Source: Enterobacterales bacterium | GTDB lineage: Bacteria; Pseudomonadota; Gammaproteobacteria; Enterobacterales; Enterobacteriaceae | Assembly: GCA_015654925.1 (NCBI GenBank) | Contig: JAATFX010000073.1 | Coordinates: 1-64,000 of the forward strand | Direction: 5' to 3' | Length of the DNA: 64,000 bases | Position numbers and translations under genes: made by a program | Shown: positions 56,316-64,000 of the stretch, piece by piece | Layout: every line of letters starts with the position of its first letter | How positions within the stretch are numbered: the stretch's first letter is position 1 | The notes under the pieces: generated by a model | Seen by the model: only the letters and a program-made list of their open reading frames with translations | Database searches by the model: none | Told to the model about the DNA's origin: nothing

Positions 56316-57743
56316 ATGCCACATCCGGTAGATCGTCTTTGGGGGGCGCGTTTCAACAGCGGTCCGGCCGCCGCGCTCAGCGCGCTGTCGCGCAGCCCCG
56401 ACGCCTATTTTGCCCTGGCCGCCTATGATCTGGCGGGTTGCCGCGCCCATGCCTACGAATTGCGGCGCGCCGGACTGCTGGACGAGCGGGAAACCGCCCT
56501 GCTGGTGGAAGCCATCGCCCGGCTGGCCGACGACTATCGGCAGGGATTGGCGCAGCCCAGCGCCGACGATGAGGATGTACATACCTTTATTGAACGCATG
56601 CTCACCGAACGGCTGGGCGAATTGGGCGGCAAGCTGCGCGCCGGCCGCTCGCGCAATGACCAGACCGCCAACGATCTCAGGCTTTACCTGCGCGATAACG
56701 CCCGTAAAATCGTCAGCGCGCTGCTGGAGCTGCAAACGGCGCTGGTGGGGCAGGCGCAGCGGCACATCGACAGCGTCGCCCCCGGTTTCACCCACTTACA
56801 GCAGGCCCAGCCCATTGTTTTCGGCCATCAGCTCATGGCCCACGCCCAGTCGTTCGCCCGCGATGTGGAGCGTATCCAGGACTGGGATAAACGCTGCGCG
56901 CTGTCGCCGCTGGGGGCCGCCGCCATGGCCGGTTCGGCGATCGCCATGCATCCCGAAATGGCGGCCCGGGACCTGGGCTATGACGGGGCCTGCGAAAACT
57001 CCATCGATGCGGTGGCCAGCCGCGATCACGTGGCCGAATTTTTATTTGCCGGCGGCATGCTCGGCGTCAATCTCTCCCGGCTGTGCGAAGAGGTGTGCCT
57101 GTGGGCGTCGCGCCAGTTCCGCTGGGTGGCGCTGGATGATGGCTACGCCACCGGCAGCTCGATCATGCCGCAGAAGAAAAACCCCGATATCGCCGAACTG
57201 ACCCGGGGTAAAAGCGGACGGCTGATCGGCAATGTGACGGCCATGCTGGCCACGATGAAAAGCCTGCCGCTCTCCTACAACCGCGATCTGATCGAAGATA
57301 AGCGCAACGCCATGGATACCGTGGAACAACTGCTGCTGGTGCTGCCGGCCATGGCGGGCATGATCGAAACCATGACCGTCGATCGCGCCCGCCTGCGCGA
57401 ACAGGCGCCCCAGGGGTTCACCCTGGCCACCGAAGTGGCGGACTGGCTGTCCCGGCGCGGCGTGCCTTTCAAGGAAGCCCATGAAATCACCGGCAGGCTG
57501 GTGCAACTGTGCGAACGGCAGCAACTGGCGCTGGAGCAGCTCAGCGACGCCCAGCTGGCGCAGGTGGATGCGCGGCTGACGGCGCAGGTGCGCGATTGCC
57601 TGACCCTGGAGGCGGCCATAAACGCGCGCAGCGCCTACGGCGGCACCGCACCGGCCCGCGTGGCCGAACAAATCGACCGGCTGCGGGTGAAACTGGCGGC
57701 GCAAGCCCGGTGGGTGAGCGGCTACGCCGGCCTCTCGCTGTAA
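56316..57743 (+). CDS. Argininosuccinate-lyase-type C-N lyase
   Basis: Member of the fumarase/aspartase superfamily, 475 residues, ArgH-like. It has RSRNDQ at 111-116, TH at 159-160 and the signature GSSIMPQKKNP at 280-290 with catalytic Ser281/282. It is not next to arginine genes. The superfamily also includes EDDS lyase and iminodisuccinate lyase, and the MmgE/PrpD gene in this operon makes cleavage of an N-substituted aspartate-like compound to fumarate plausible. A second biosynthetic argH copy cannot be excluded. Confidence 0.82.
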   Translation: MPHPVDRLWGARFNSGPAAALSALSRSPDAYFALAAYDLAGCRAHAYELRRAGLLDERETALLVEAIARLADDYRQGLAQPSADDEDVHTFIERMLTERLGELGGKLRAGRSRNDQTANDLRLYLRDNARKIVSALLELQTALVGQAQRHIDSVAPGFTHLQQAQPIVFGHQLMAHAQSFARDVERIQDWDKRCALSPLGAAAMAGSAIAMHPEMAARDLGYDGACENSIDAVASRDHVAEFLFAGGMLGVNLSRLCEEVCLWASRQFRWVALDDGYATGSSIMPQKKNPDIAELTRGKSGRLIGNVTAMLATMKSLPLSYNRDLIEDKRNAMDTVEQLLLVLPAMAGMIETMTVDRARLREQAPQGFTLATEVADWLSRRGVPFKEAHEITGRLVQLCERQQLALEQLSDAQLAQVDARLTAQVRDCLTLEAAINARSAYGGTAPARVAEQIDRLRVKLAAQARWVSGYAGLSL

Positions 57744-57774
57744 TCTTTGTTATTACTAGGCTCGGGAGCGACTT

Positions 57775-58644
57775 ATGACTGACCTGCGACACCCGGACGG
57801 CGGCGACCCGCCGCCGGTTATTAATTTCAGCGAATATCAGCATGTGCCGCAGCGTTACTACGGGCGGATTTTCTCCTCGGTGATTATTCTGGCGCTGCTG
57901 GCCCTGTTGGTTAACGCCTTTGCCCACGGCAAGATCGAGTGGCGGTTTGTCGGGCAGTTCCTTACCGCCAAAGCCATTTTGTTCGGCCTGGGCAATACCA
58001 TCGTGATGTCGATCTTGGCGATGCTGCTGGGGGTGATTTTCGGCGTGATCATCGCGGTGATGCGCATGTCGCACAACCCGGTGCTGCGCGCGGTGGCCGT
58101 CGGCTATACCTGGATTTTCCGCGGCACCCCTCTGATATTGCAGCTGCTGCTGTGGTTCAACCTGGCGCTGATCTTTCCGGTAATGGGTATCCCGGGCCTG
58201 TTCAGCTTTCAGACCGTCGATATCATGACGCCGTTTATGGCCGCGCTGCTCGGATTGAGCATCAACCAGGGCGCCTACACTTCGGAAGTGGTGCGCGCCG
58301 GGCTGCTGTCGGTGGACCTGGGCCAGTATGAAGCCGCCAAAACCATCGGCATGACCCGCCTGCACGCCCTGCGCCGCATTATCCTGCCGCAGGCGATGCG
58401 GGTCATTATCCCCCCCATAGGCAACGAATTTATCAGCATGGTCAAGACCACCAGCCTGGCCAGCATGATCCAATATTCCGAGCTGCTGTATAACGCCCAG
58501 ACCATTTATTTTGCCAACGCGCGGGTCATGGAACTGCTGTTTGTGGCCGGCATCTGGTATCTGGTGGCGGTGACCTTGCTGTCCCTCGGCCAGAACCGGC
58601 TGGAACGTTTTTACGGGCGCGGTACCCAGCGCCGCGACCGCTAG
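57775..58644 (+). CDS. Amino-acid-type ABC permease
   Basis: HisM-type permease of 289 residues with a 35-residue cytoplasmic N-terminus, about five helices, FRGTPLILQLLLWFN and an EAA loop (EAAKTIGMTRLHALRRIILPQAMRVIIPP). It is similar to the permease at 49713 but not close enough to be a recent duplicate. It lies 31 bases after the lyase gene. Confidence 0.9.
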   Translation: MTDLRHPDGGDPPPVINFSEYQHVPQRYYGRIFSSVIILALLALLVNAFAHGKIEWRFVGQFLTAKAILFGLGNTIVMSILAMLLGVIFGVIIAVMRMSHNPVLRAVAVGYTWIFRGTPLILQLLLWFNLALIFPVMGIPGLFSFQTVDIMTPFMAALLGLSINQGAYTSEVVRAGLLSVDLGQYEAAKTIGMTRLHALRRIILPQAMRVIIPPIGNEFISMVKTTSLASMIQYSELLYNAQTIYFANARVMELLFVAGIWYLVAVTLLSLGQNRLERFYGRGTQRRDR

Positions 58645-58656
58645 CGGGAGGATCGG

Positions 58657-59421
58657 ATGAAAAACATTATCAGGGCGGTCAACGTCAATAAATATTTCGA
58701 CCAATTCCAGGCGCTAAAAAATATCAACCTGGAGGTGAAATACGGCGAGGTGCTATGCGTCATCGGGCCATCCGGTTCCGGGAAAAGCACTTTTTTACGC
58801 TGCATTAACCAGTTGGAGCGTATCGACGGCGGCGGTATCTGGGTGGACGACGAACTGATCGGTTATCGCATCGACGGCAAAAAGCTGTATCCGCTCAATG
58901 ACCGCCAGATTTCCCGCCAGCGCCTGAAAACCGGCATGGTGTTCCAGCGCTTTAATCTGTTTCCCGATAAAACCGCGCTGCAAAATATCATCGAAGGACC
59001 GACCCAGGTGTTGCTGCGCCCGGTGAAGGAGGCCAAAGAAGAAGCCATGGCGCTGTTGGAAAGAGTGGGGCTGGCCCATAAACGCGATGCTTATCCGCTG
59101 GAATTATCCGGCGGCCAGCAGCAGCGGGTGGCCATCGCCCGGGCGCTGGCCATGAAACCCAAATTGATGCTGTTCGACGAACCCACCTCCGCCCTCGATC
59201 CGGAGATGGTGGGGGAGGTGCTGGCGGTAATGCGCGGCCTGGCCGCGGAGGGCATGACCATGATCGTCGTTACCCATGAATTGGGTTTTGCCCGGGAAGT
59301 GGCCAATCGCGTGGTCTTTATGGACGAAGGCGGAATTATTGAAAGCGGCAATCCGGAAGATGTCTTGCTTAATCCCCAGAATCCGCGGACGCAGAATTTT
59401 ATCTCTGCCGTCCTGATTTAA
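58657..59421 (+). CDS. Amino-acid-type ABC ATPase
   Basis: GlnQ/HisP-type ATPase, 254 residues. Walker [10 protein letters not shown], signature LSGGQQQR, Walker [18 protein letters not shown], switch VTHE. It carries the same pre-Q-loop insertion as the ATPase at 50576 ([20 protein letters not shown]), supporting a common subfamily for the two importers. Confidence 0.92.
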   Translation: MKNIIRAVNVNKYFDQFQALKNINLEVKYGEVLCVIGPSGSGKSTFLRCINQLERIDGGGIWVDDELIGYRIDGKKLYPLNDRQISRQRLKTGMVFQRFNLFPDKTALQNIIEGPTQVLLRPVKEAKEEAMALLERVGLAHKRDAYPLELSGGQQQRVAIARALAMKPKLMLFDEPTSALDPEMVGEVLAVMRGLAAEGMTMIVVTHELGFAREVANRVVFMDEGGIIESGNPEDVLLNPQNPRTQNFISAVLI

Positions 59422-59445
59422 TCACTTTAATTTGAGAACCCGTCC

Positions 59446-60273
59446 ATGAAAAAAACGCTGTTGTCCCTGTTATCCGCCGGTATGCTGCTTAATGCGCTGG
59501 CCGGTCTCCAGACCGCCGGCGCCGCGGAACTGACGCAAAAAGAAGAAATCAAAGTGGCGATGATGCCCAACTACCCGCCGCTGGAGTTCAAGGACCCCGC
59601 CACCGGGGAATTGACCGGCATGGATTACGATCTGGGCATGGAGATTGGCAAACGCCTGAACCGCAAAATCAGCTGGCAGGAAATCGGCTTCGAACAGATG
59701 GTGAACGCGGTGGCCACCAAGCGTATCGATATGATTCTCTCCGGCATGACCGACACCAAGGCGCGCCAGCCGGTGGCCACCTTTGTGGATTACTATCACA
59801 GCGGGCCGCAGTTCTACACCACCGTCGCCCATAAAGAAATCACCCAGATGCTGGATCTGTGCGGTAAAAAAGTGGGCACCAGCCGGCGCACCACCTTCCC
59901 GGCGGAAATCGCCGCCTGGAGCCAGGCCAACTGCGAGGCCGCCGGCAAACCGGCCATTGTCGTGGTGGGCGCCGAAGGCACCGCCGATGCCCGTACCCAA
60001 CTGCGCCAGGGACGTATCGACGGCGTGGTGCAGGGCAGTGAAACCCTGCCCTATATCATGAACCTGGAAAAGGATACCTATAAACCCCTCGGCAAGGCTT
60101 TTGCCTACCAGGTCACCGGCATGGGCATCGCCAAAGACGATACGGCGCTGATCGAGGGCGTGAAATCGGCCCTGACCGCCATGATTGCCGACGGCACCTA
60201 CCTGAAGATCCTCACCAAATGGGGCATGCAGGACGGCGCCATCACGGAAGTGACCATCAACAGCGGCAAATAA
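59446..60273 (+). CDS. Amino-acid-type ABC substrate-binding protein
   Basis: Family 3 periplasmic binding protein of 275 residues with a signal peptide ending GAA-A near residue 27. Typical stretches are MPNYPPLEFKDPATGELTGMDYDLGMEIGKRLN and TDTKARQPVATFVDY. Here the transporter order is permease, ATPase, receptor, unlike the first operon. The ligand is unknown, but the lyase suggests a dicarboxylate-bearing amine. Confidence 0.88.
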   Translation: MKKTLLSLLSAGMLLNALAGLQTAGAAELTQKEEIKVAMMPNYPPLEFKDPATGELTGMDYDLGMEIGKRLNRKISWQEIGFEQMVNAVATKRIDMILSGMTDTKARQPVATFVDYYHSGPQFYTTVAHKEITQMLDLCGKKVGTSRRTTFPAEIAAWSQANCEAAGKPAIVVVGAEGTADARTQLRQGRIDGVVQGSETLPYIMNLEKDTYKPLGKAFAYQVTGMGIAKDDTALIEGVKSALTAMIADGTYLKILTKWGMQDGAITEVTINSGK

Positions 60274-60288
60274 CCGCCTGCTGCGATA

Positions 60289-60309
60289 GCCGCGCCGCGC
60301 TGGCGCGGC
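60289..60309 (+). other. Intercistronic GC hairpin
   Basis: GCCGCGCC-GCGCT-GGCGCGGC, a perfect eight-base stem between receptor and deacetylase genes. Such hairpins often stabilise the receptor message relative to later genes. Confidence 0.5.
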
Positions 60310-60331
60310 GTGCTGAACGGGGTAACGATCC

Positions 60332-61180
60332 ATGTCTTGCACCTCAATCCGCTGGCCCGGCGGTAAAACGGGCTGTATGGCGCTGGCGTTCGATCTCGAC
60401 GGCCCTACCGGCGACGCTATGCTTAACGGCAGCATCTGGCAAAAAGCGGATTACTTCACCTTCGGCGGTTACGGCCCGTTCCGGGCGCTGGGGCGCATTC
60501 TCGATCTGCTGGACGCGCACCGGTTGCCCGCCACGTTTTTTATTCCGGCCTGGGTGGTGGAGAATTGGCCGGCGCAGTGCCGGGCCATCGTCGAGCAGGG
60601 CCATGAGGTGGCTTATCACGGCTACCGCCACGAATCCTTTTACGCACTGAGCGTCGCCCAGCAGCGCTGGGTGATGGATACGTCCAGGGAGATTTTCTGG
60701 CAAGTGCTGGGTATCCGCGCCGAGGGTTTTCGCACCCCCTCCGGCGACTGGCATCAGGAAACCCCGGCCATGCTGCTGGACGCGGGCGTGACATATTCGA
60801 GCAGCATGCGCGGCGATGACCGGCCTTACCTGATCGGGGTCGCGGGCCAGGACCGGCCGCTGGTGGAAATCCCCGGCCGCTGGGAGCTGGATGATTATGC
60901 TTCGCTTGCCTATACCCGCGAGCCAAATTTCCCCTCGGGTCTGGATCGCACCGCCGGTTATGCGCTGACGCTGGATAACTGGCGCCGTGAATTCGACGGC
61001 GCGATGAACGAGGGGCTAAGCCTGACCACGCTGTTCCATCCAAAAATTTCCGGCAAGCCGGGCCGCATTATGCTGCTCGACCAATTTTTCGACCATTTGC
61101 GCAGCCGCGACGACGTTTGGTTCGCCCGCTGCCGGGACGTGGCGCAATGGTGGCTACAGGAGCATGGCGATGAGTATTGA
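60332..61180 (+). CDS. Polysaccharide-deacetylase-fold hydrolase (PuuE-like)
   Basis: NodB-fold protein of 282 residues, close to PuuE-type allantoinases and related amidohydrolases. Metal ligands are D21/D23 (AFDLDGPTGD) and H96 and H100 (YHGYRH), with FRTPSGDW as the Arg-Pro motif. No signal peptide, so it works in the cytoplasm on a C-N or amide bond in a small molecule rather than on polysaccharide. It overlaps the next gene by 11 bases. Confidence 0.82.
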   Translation: MSCTSIRWPGGKTGCMALAFDLDGPTGDAMLNGSIWQKADYFTFGGYGPFRALGRILDLLDAHRLPATFFIPAWVVENWPAQCRAIVEQGHEVAYHGYRHESFYALSVAQQRWVMDTSREIFWQVLGIRAEGFRTPSGDWHQETPAMLLDAGVTYSSSMRGDDRPYLIGVAGQDRPLVEIPGRWELDDYASLAYTREPNFPSGLDRTAGYALTLDNWRREFDGAMNEGLSLTTLFHPKISGKPGRIMLLDQFFDHLRSRDDVWFARCRDVAQWWLQEHGDEY

Positions 61181-62126
61181 GGCGGGTTCCGGCCCCTGGC
61201 CGCGGGGCAAGCGCTGCGCGGTGGTGGTGAGCGTGGATTTTAATGATATCCACGGCATTGTACATCAGGTGCCGGCGGTGGCCGGCCGCGAGAAAAGCCT
61301 GTCGGTATGGCGTTATGGCACGCAGCGCGGCATCGATCGGTTGCTGCGGCTGCTGGCGGACAAACGGGTCGCCGGCAGTTGGTGCCTGCCGGGCATCGTG
61401 GCCGAAGAGCATCCCGGGCGGGTCAGCCGGATCCAGCAGGGCGGCCATGAGCTGGCCGGCTGCGGGTATCGGTTTGAGCATTTTGATACGCTGTCCCTGG
61501 ACGAACAGATCGTAAGCGTAAGGCGCGGCAACGCCGCCATCGGCAATATCGTCGGCCGCGCGCCGCAGGGGTTTCGCCTGCCCGCGGGCAACTGGGACGC
61601 CGGACTGCCAGACGCCCTGGCGGCCGAAGGCATCCGCTGGACATCGGGCTGGCGCGGCGACGATTTGCCCTATTTTCATACCCTGAGTCCGCAGCCGCCG
61701 GATCGGCCCCGGCTGGTGGAGTTGCCCCTGCACTATGAGCTGGAAGACGAACCCTATTTCGCCTTTAACCTCAGCCCGGCGGTGCCGCCGGCCCAGTCGC
61801 GCATCGCCTCCTACAGCCAGACCCTCGGCAATATGAAAATGGACTTTGACGGCTTTTACCGCTTTGGCCTGTGTTATGTGCTGCGCCTGCATCCCGAAGT
61901 CATAGGCACCGCCGGGCGGATCGGCGTATTGGCCGAATTGCTGGATTATATCGCCGCCCATCCCGATGTCTGGATCGCCACCGCCGCCCAGGTGGCCGAC
62001 TGGTGGCAGTCCAGCCAGCCGGACAACGACCCCGCGCATCCCGCCGAAGTTTGGCGGCGGCATACCGCCGCCGGTCCCCACGGCCAATCCGCCGGCAATA
62101 ACGACAGGAGGCTGCCCAATGTCTAA
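61170..62126 (+). CDS. Degenerate polysaccharide-deacetylase-fold protein
   Basis: Paralogue of the preceding protein, 318 residues, same fold and similar C-terminus (TLFHPKISG-like LRLHPEVIGTAGRIGVL). The metal histidines are lost: H96 and H100 correspond to Cys98 and Phe102 (GCGYRF). The first motif is VDFND. It is therefore probably not a metal hydrolase and may be a partner subunit of its neighbour. The ATG at 61170 has GGAG seven bases upstream; ATG 61164 is too close to it. Confidence 0.75.
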   Translation: MSIEAGSGPWPRGKRCAVVVSVDFNDIHGIVHQVPAVAGREKSLSVWRYGTQRGIDRLLRLLADKRVAGSWCLPGIVAEEHPGRVSRIQQGGHELAGCGYRFEHFDTLSLDEQIVSVRRGNAAIGNIVGRAPQGFRLPAGNWDAGLPDALAAEGIRWTSGWRGDDLPYFHTLSPQPPDRPRLVELPLHYELEDEPYFAFNLSPAVPPAQSRIASYSQTLGNMKMDFDGFYRFGLCYVLRLHPEVIGTAGRIGVLAELLDYIAAHPDVWIATAAQVADWWQSSQPDNDPAHPAEVWRRHTAAGPHGQSAGNNDRRLPNV

Positions 62127-63579
62127 ACTATCCCGGGAGAACGCCGCGCTGGAACTCCCCGGCGCCGCGCCGCTGCCGCCGGGACCGGGGGGCGGGGACT
62201 CACGCGCCAATCCCCAGCAGGCGCTGGTCGATTTTGTTACCGGCACGGCATTTGACGTCCTGCCGCCGGCGCTGGTTGAACGCTGTAAACGGCATATTCT
62301 CGATACGCTGGGGGCGGCACTGGCGGGCGCGACCAGCCAGGTGGCGCAGGATATGACCCGGTTGCTGCAAATGGAGGAGGCCGCGCCGCAGTCGCCGGTC
62401 TGGGGCACCGGCCTGGCCACCTCGGCGCGTAATGCGGCATTGCTTAACGGTATTGCCGCCCATGCGCTGGAACTTGATGACACCGGCGGCTGCGATCACT
62501 CCGGCGCCGTGGTGATCCCGGCCCTGTTGGCGATCTTGCCGCTTTGTCCGCGGCCGGTGAGCGGGCGTGAGCTGATTTGCGCCACGGTGCTTGGCTACGA
62601 CGTGGCGCGCCGGGTACTGGAGGCCTGCGGCGGTTATTCCGCCCACAACGGCGCCGGCTGGCATTCCACCGCCACCTGCGGCGTATTCGGCGCGGCGGCG
62701 GCGGCGGCCCGTCTGCTTGGCCTGGGGGCGGCGCAGGTCAGTTCGGCCCTGGGCGTGGCCGGCAGTTTCAGCGGCGGGCTATGGGGGTTTATCCACGACG
62801 GTTCGCAAAGTAAAAAACTGCACGCCGGACGCGCCGCCGAGGGCGGCGTGCTGGCGGCGCTGTGCGCCATGCGGGGCATTACCGGGCCGGGGGCGCTGTT
62901 CGACGATCGCTGGGGCGGGTTTCTCGCCACCTTTGCCGCCGGCAGCGCGGTTCCCGAGGCGTTAACCGAACGGCTGGGACGGGTATGGAAGCTGGAGCGC
63001 TGTTCCATTAAACCCTATGCTTCGTGCCGCGGCACCCATGCGGCCATCGACGCCGCCGGGCTGCTGCTCGGGCGATTGGGCGCCGGCAGCGATGAGATCG
63101 CGGCCATCGAGGTGCGGCTTTGTCCATTCCTCAACGATATGTGCGGCAATACCCATATCCAGACGCTGGCGGCCGCGCAGATGAGCCTGCCCTACGCGGT
63201 GGCGGCGCGGCTGGTATTCGGCCACGCCGGCCTGGATGCCTATGGGGAACGCCAGCGCCGCGATCCCCGCCTGCTGGCCATGATGGCCCGCATCACTTTA
63301 CTGGTCGATCCGGCGCTCAGCGCCGACGGCGAGCCGGAAATCACCCTGCTGACCCGGGGCGGGGACCGTCTGTCGCTGCGGGTGGAGGTGGCGCTGGGCA
63401 ATCCCGCCAATCCCGTCAGCGATCGGCAATTACGTGATAAATTTTTATCCCTGGCGGCCAGGGCCTTGCCGGTAACTCAGGCGCAGGCCCTGTGGGCGCG
63501 GGGCATGGCCCTTGAGGGCGAAGAAGATATCAGCGCGCTGGTCCGCCTGCTTATCCCCAATCAGCGGGATTTTATCTGA
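62119..63579 (+). CDS. MmgE/PrpD family protein
   Basis: 486 residues of the MmgE/PrpD fold. Motifs include HALELDDTGGCDHSGAVVIPALLA near residue 115, GWHSTATCGVFGAAAAAARLLG and KPYASCRGTHAAIDAA. The family contains 2-methylcitrate dehydratase, cis-aconitate decarboxylase and iminodisuccinate epimerase. With a C-N lyase in the same operon, the epimerase function is the most interesting option. AGGAGG lies seven bases before the ATG; the gene overlaps the previous stop by eight bases. Confidence 0.85.
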   Translation: MSKLSRENAALELPGAAPLPPGPGGGDSRANPQQALVDFVTGTAFDVLPPALVERCKRHILDTLGAALAGATSQVAQDMTRLLQMEEAAPQSPVWGTGLATSARNAALLNGIAAHALELDDTGGCDHSGAVVIPALLAILPLCPRPVSGRELICATVLGYDVARRVLEACGGYSAHNGAGWHSTATCGVFGAAAAAARLLGLGAAQVSSALGVAGSFSGGLWGFIHDGSQSKKLHAGRAAEGGVLAALCAMRGITGPGALFDDRWGGFLATFAAGSAVPEALTERLGRVWKLERCSIKPYASCRGTHAAIDAAGLLLGRLGAGSDEIAAIEVRLCPFLNDMCGNTHIQTLAAAQMSLPYAVAARLVFGHAGLDAYGERQRRDPRLLAMMARITLLVDPALSADGEPEITLLTRGGDRLSLRVEVALGNPANPVSDRQLRDKFLSLAARALPVTQAQALWARGMALEGEEDISALVRLLIPNQRDFI

Positions 63580-63605
63580 GGTCCGGATCGCATTGATTTT
63601 AGCGT

Positions 63606-63624
63606 GCCGGCGCGCCGCGCCGGC
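63606..63624 (+). other. Intercistronic GC hairpin
   Basis: GCCGGCGC-GCC-GCGCCGGC, a perfect eight-base stem between the MmgE/PrpD and dehydrogenase genes. Confidence 0.45.
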
Positions 63625-63673
63625 TAACGCCGAGCGTATTTTTTTAGCAGGCGACACCATGGAGAAGCCGTAC

Positions 63674-64000
63674 ATGCAAGCACAGACCATCATTTTCCCG
63701 GCGCAAATCCTGCGCGGCCCGGGCATGTTGTCCCGCCTGGACGAAGTCTGCCGAAAGCTCGGCCGGCGCGCGCTGCTGATCGGCGGCCACCAGGCCCTGG
63801 CGACGGTGGGGGACGGCGTTAAACAGCAGTTGGCCGCCGGTCCGGTGGCGCTGATCGGCAGCGCATGGTTTGGCGGGGAATGCAGCGATACGCATATCCA
63901 GCGCCTGACGCGGCGGGTAGCGGAGCTGAATATCGACCTGATTATCGCCGCCGGCGGCGGCAAGGCCCTGGATACCTGTAAAGCGGTGGGGGCGGCCGGC
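63674..64000 (+). CDS. Iron-containing alcohol dehydrogenase, GldA-like (3' end outside window)
   Basis: The first 109 codons are present, beginning MQAQTIIFPAQILRGPGML, with the nucleotide-binding glycine motif DLIIAAGGGKALDTCKAV typical of glycerol dehydrogenase-like enzymes. An ATG at 63659 is in frame; GGAG nine bases before 63674 favours the later one. Metal-binding histidines lie beyond the window. Probably the next step of the same catabolic operon. Confidence 0.82.
   Translation, partial: MQAQTIIFPAQILRGPGMLSRLDEVCRKLGRRALLIGGHQALATVGDGVKQQLAAGPVALIGSAWFGGECSDTHIQRLTRRVAELNIDLIIAAGGGKALDTCKAVGAAG

Noticed and set aside
56316..57743. Biosynthetic argH
   Set aside because: Not excluded, but no other arginine gene is near and it is embedded in a transporter and catabolic operon; the general lyase call is safer.
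1..64000. CRISPR arrays, tRNA or rRNA genes, insertion sequences, prophage
   Set aside because: No spaced direct repeats, cloverleaf-like sequences, transposase or phage genes were recognised on either strand.

Overview
The window looks like chromosome of a free-living member of the Enterobacterales. The evidence is a ybhR-ybhS-ybhF-ybhG-cecR block at the left edge, an OmpC/OmpF-type porin with the usual AEIYNKDGNK mature start, a BhsA/McbA-type small periplasmic protein, an AldA close to the E. coli enzyme and an ykgEFG-type lutABC set. Coding density is high, base composition is GC-rich and nearly all genes are intact. The species cannot be fixed from the sequence alone. No rRNA, tRNA, insertion sequence, prophage or CRISPR array was seen.

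Layout. 1-5401 (minus): the YbhFSR exporter, its YbhG membrane-fusion subunit and the TetR regulator CecR. 5594-7208: a BhsA-like gene with an in-frame stop seven codons before the usual family end, a shared bidirectional terminator, and a general porin with an altered eyelet loop. 8073-15136: a choline-O-sulfate locus with choline ABC importer (choX, choV, choW), choline-sulfatase betC, a LysR regulator, a putative sulfate exporter and a tiny Cys-rich protein coupled to it. 15381-22816 (minus): a six-gene operon of an oligopeptide/nickel-type ABC importer, a luciferase-like flavin monooxygenase and a fused CMD/AhpD-like protein. 23182-26827: a MetNIQ-type importer and an extra MetQ/NlpA-type lipoprotein. 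Taken together 8073-26827 reads as a neighbourhood for scavenging sulfur or choline compounds.

26979-33658: assorted single genes (AEC permease, two SDR proteins, DUF1330, a TetA-like MFS protein lacking two of the three key aspartates, quinone oxidoreductase, ArsR regulator, DUF1003). Two of the promoter regions carry perfect inverted repeats. 33687-39201 (minus): aldA-lutA-lutB-lutC plus a 2-hydroxyacid dehydrogenase, a coherent lactaldehyde to lactate to pyruvate route. 39870-43481: two membrane diguanylate cyclases around a YciI-like gene. 43546-47421 (minus): a 1291-residue three-part protein (GH-A glycosidase-like, GT4-type glycosyltransferase, UDP-galactopyranose-mutase-like flavoprotein), probably for a surface polysaccharide. 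48164-48322: a 52-residue lysine-rich protein with its own RBS and terminator.

48793-64000 is the most unusual part and consists of two adjacent operons, each led by or built around a polar-amino-acid-type ABC importer. The first (48793-55096) adds a DIT1/PvcA (isocyanide synthase) family protein, a ROK kinase without the zinc motif, a FadR/GntR regulator and a NagB-like protein with altered catalytic residues. The second (56316 to the window end, with a divergent LysR gene) adds an argininosuccinate-lyase-type C-N lyase, a pair of polysaccharide-deacetylase-fold proteins (the second lacking the metal histidines), an MmgE/PrpD protein and an iron-type alcohol dehydrogenase. The lyase plus MmgE/PrpD pairing resembles known iminodisuccinate catabolism, so uptake and breakdown of an N-dicarboxyalkyl or opine-like amino acid is the best current reading. 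The substrates of both operons are unknown.
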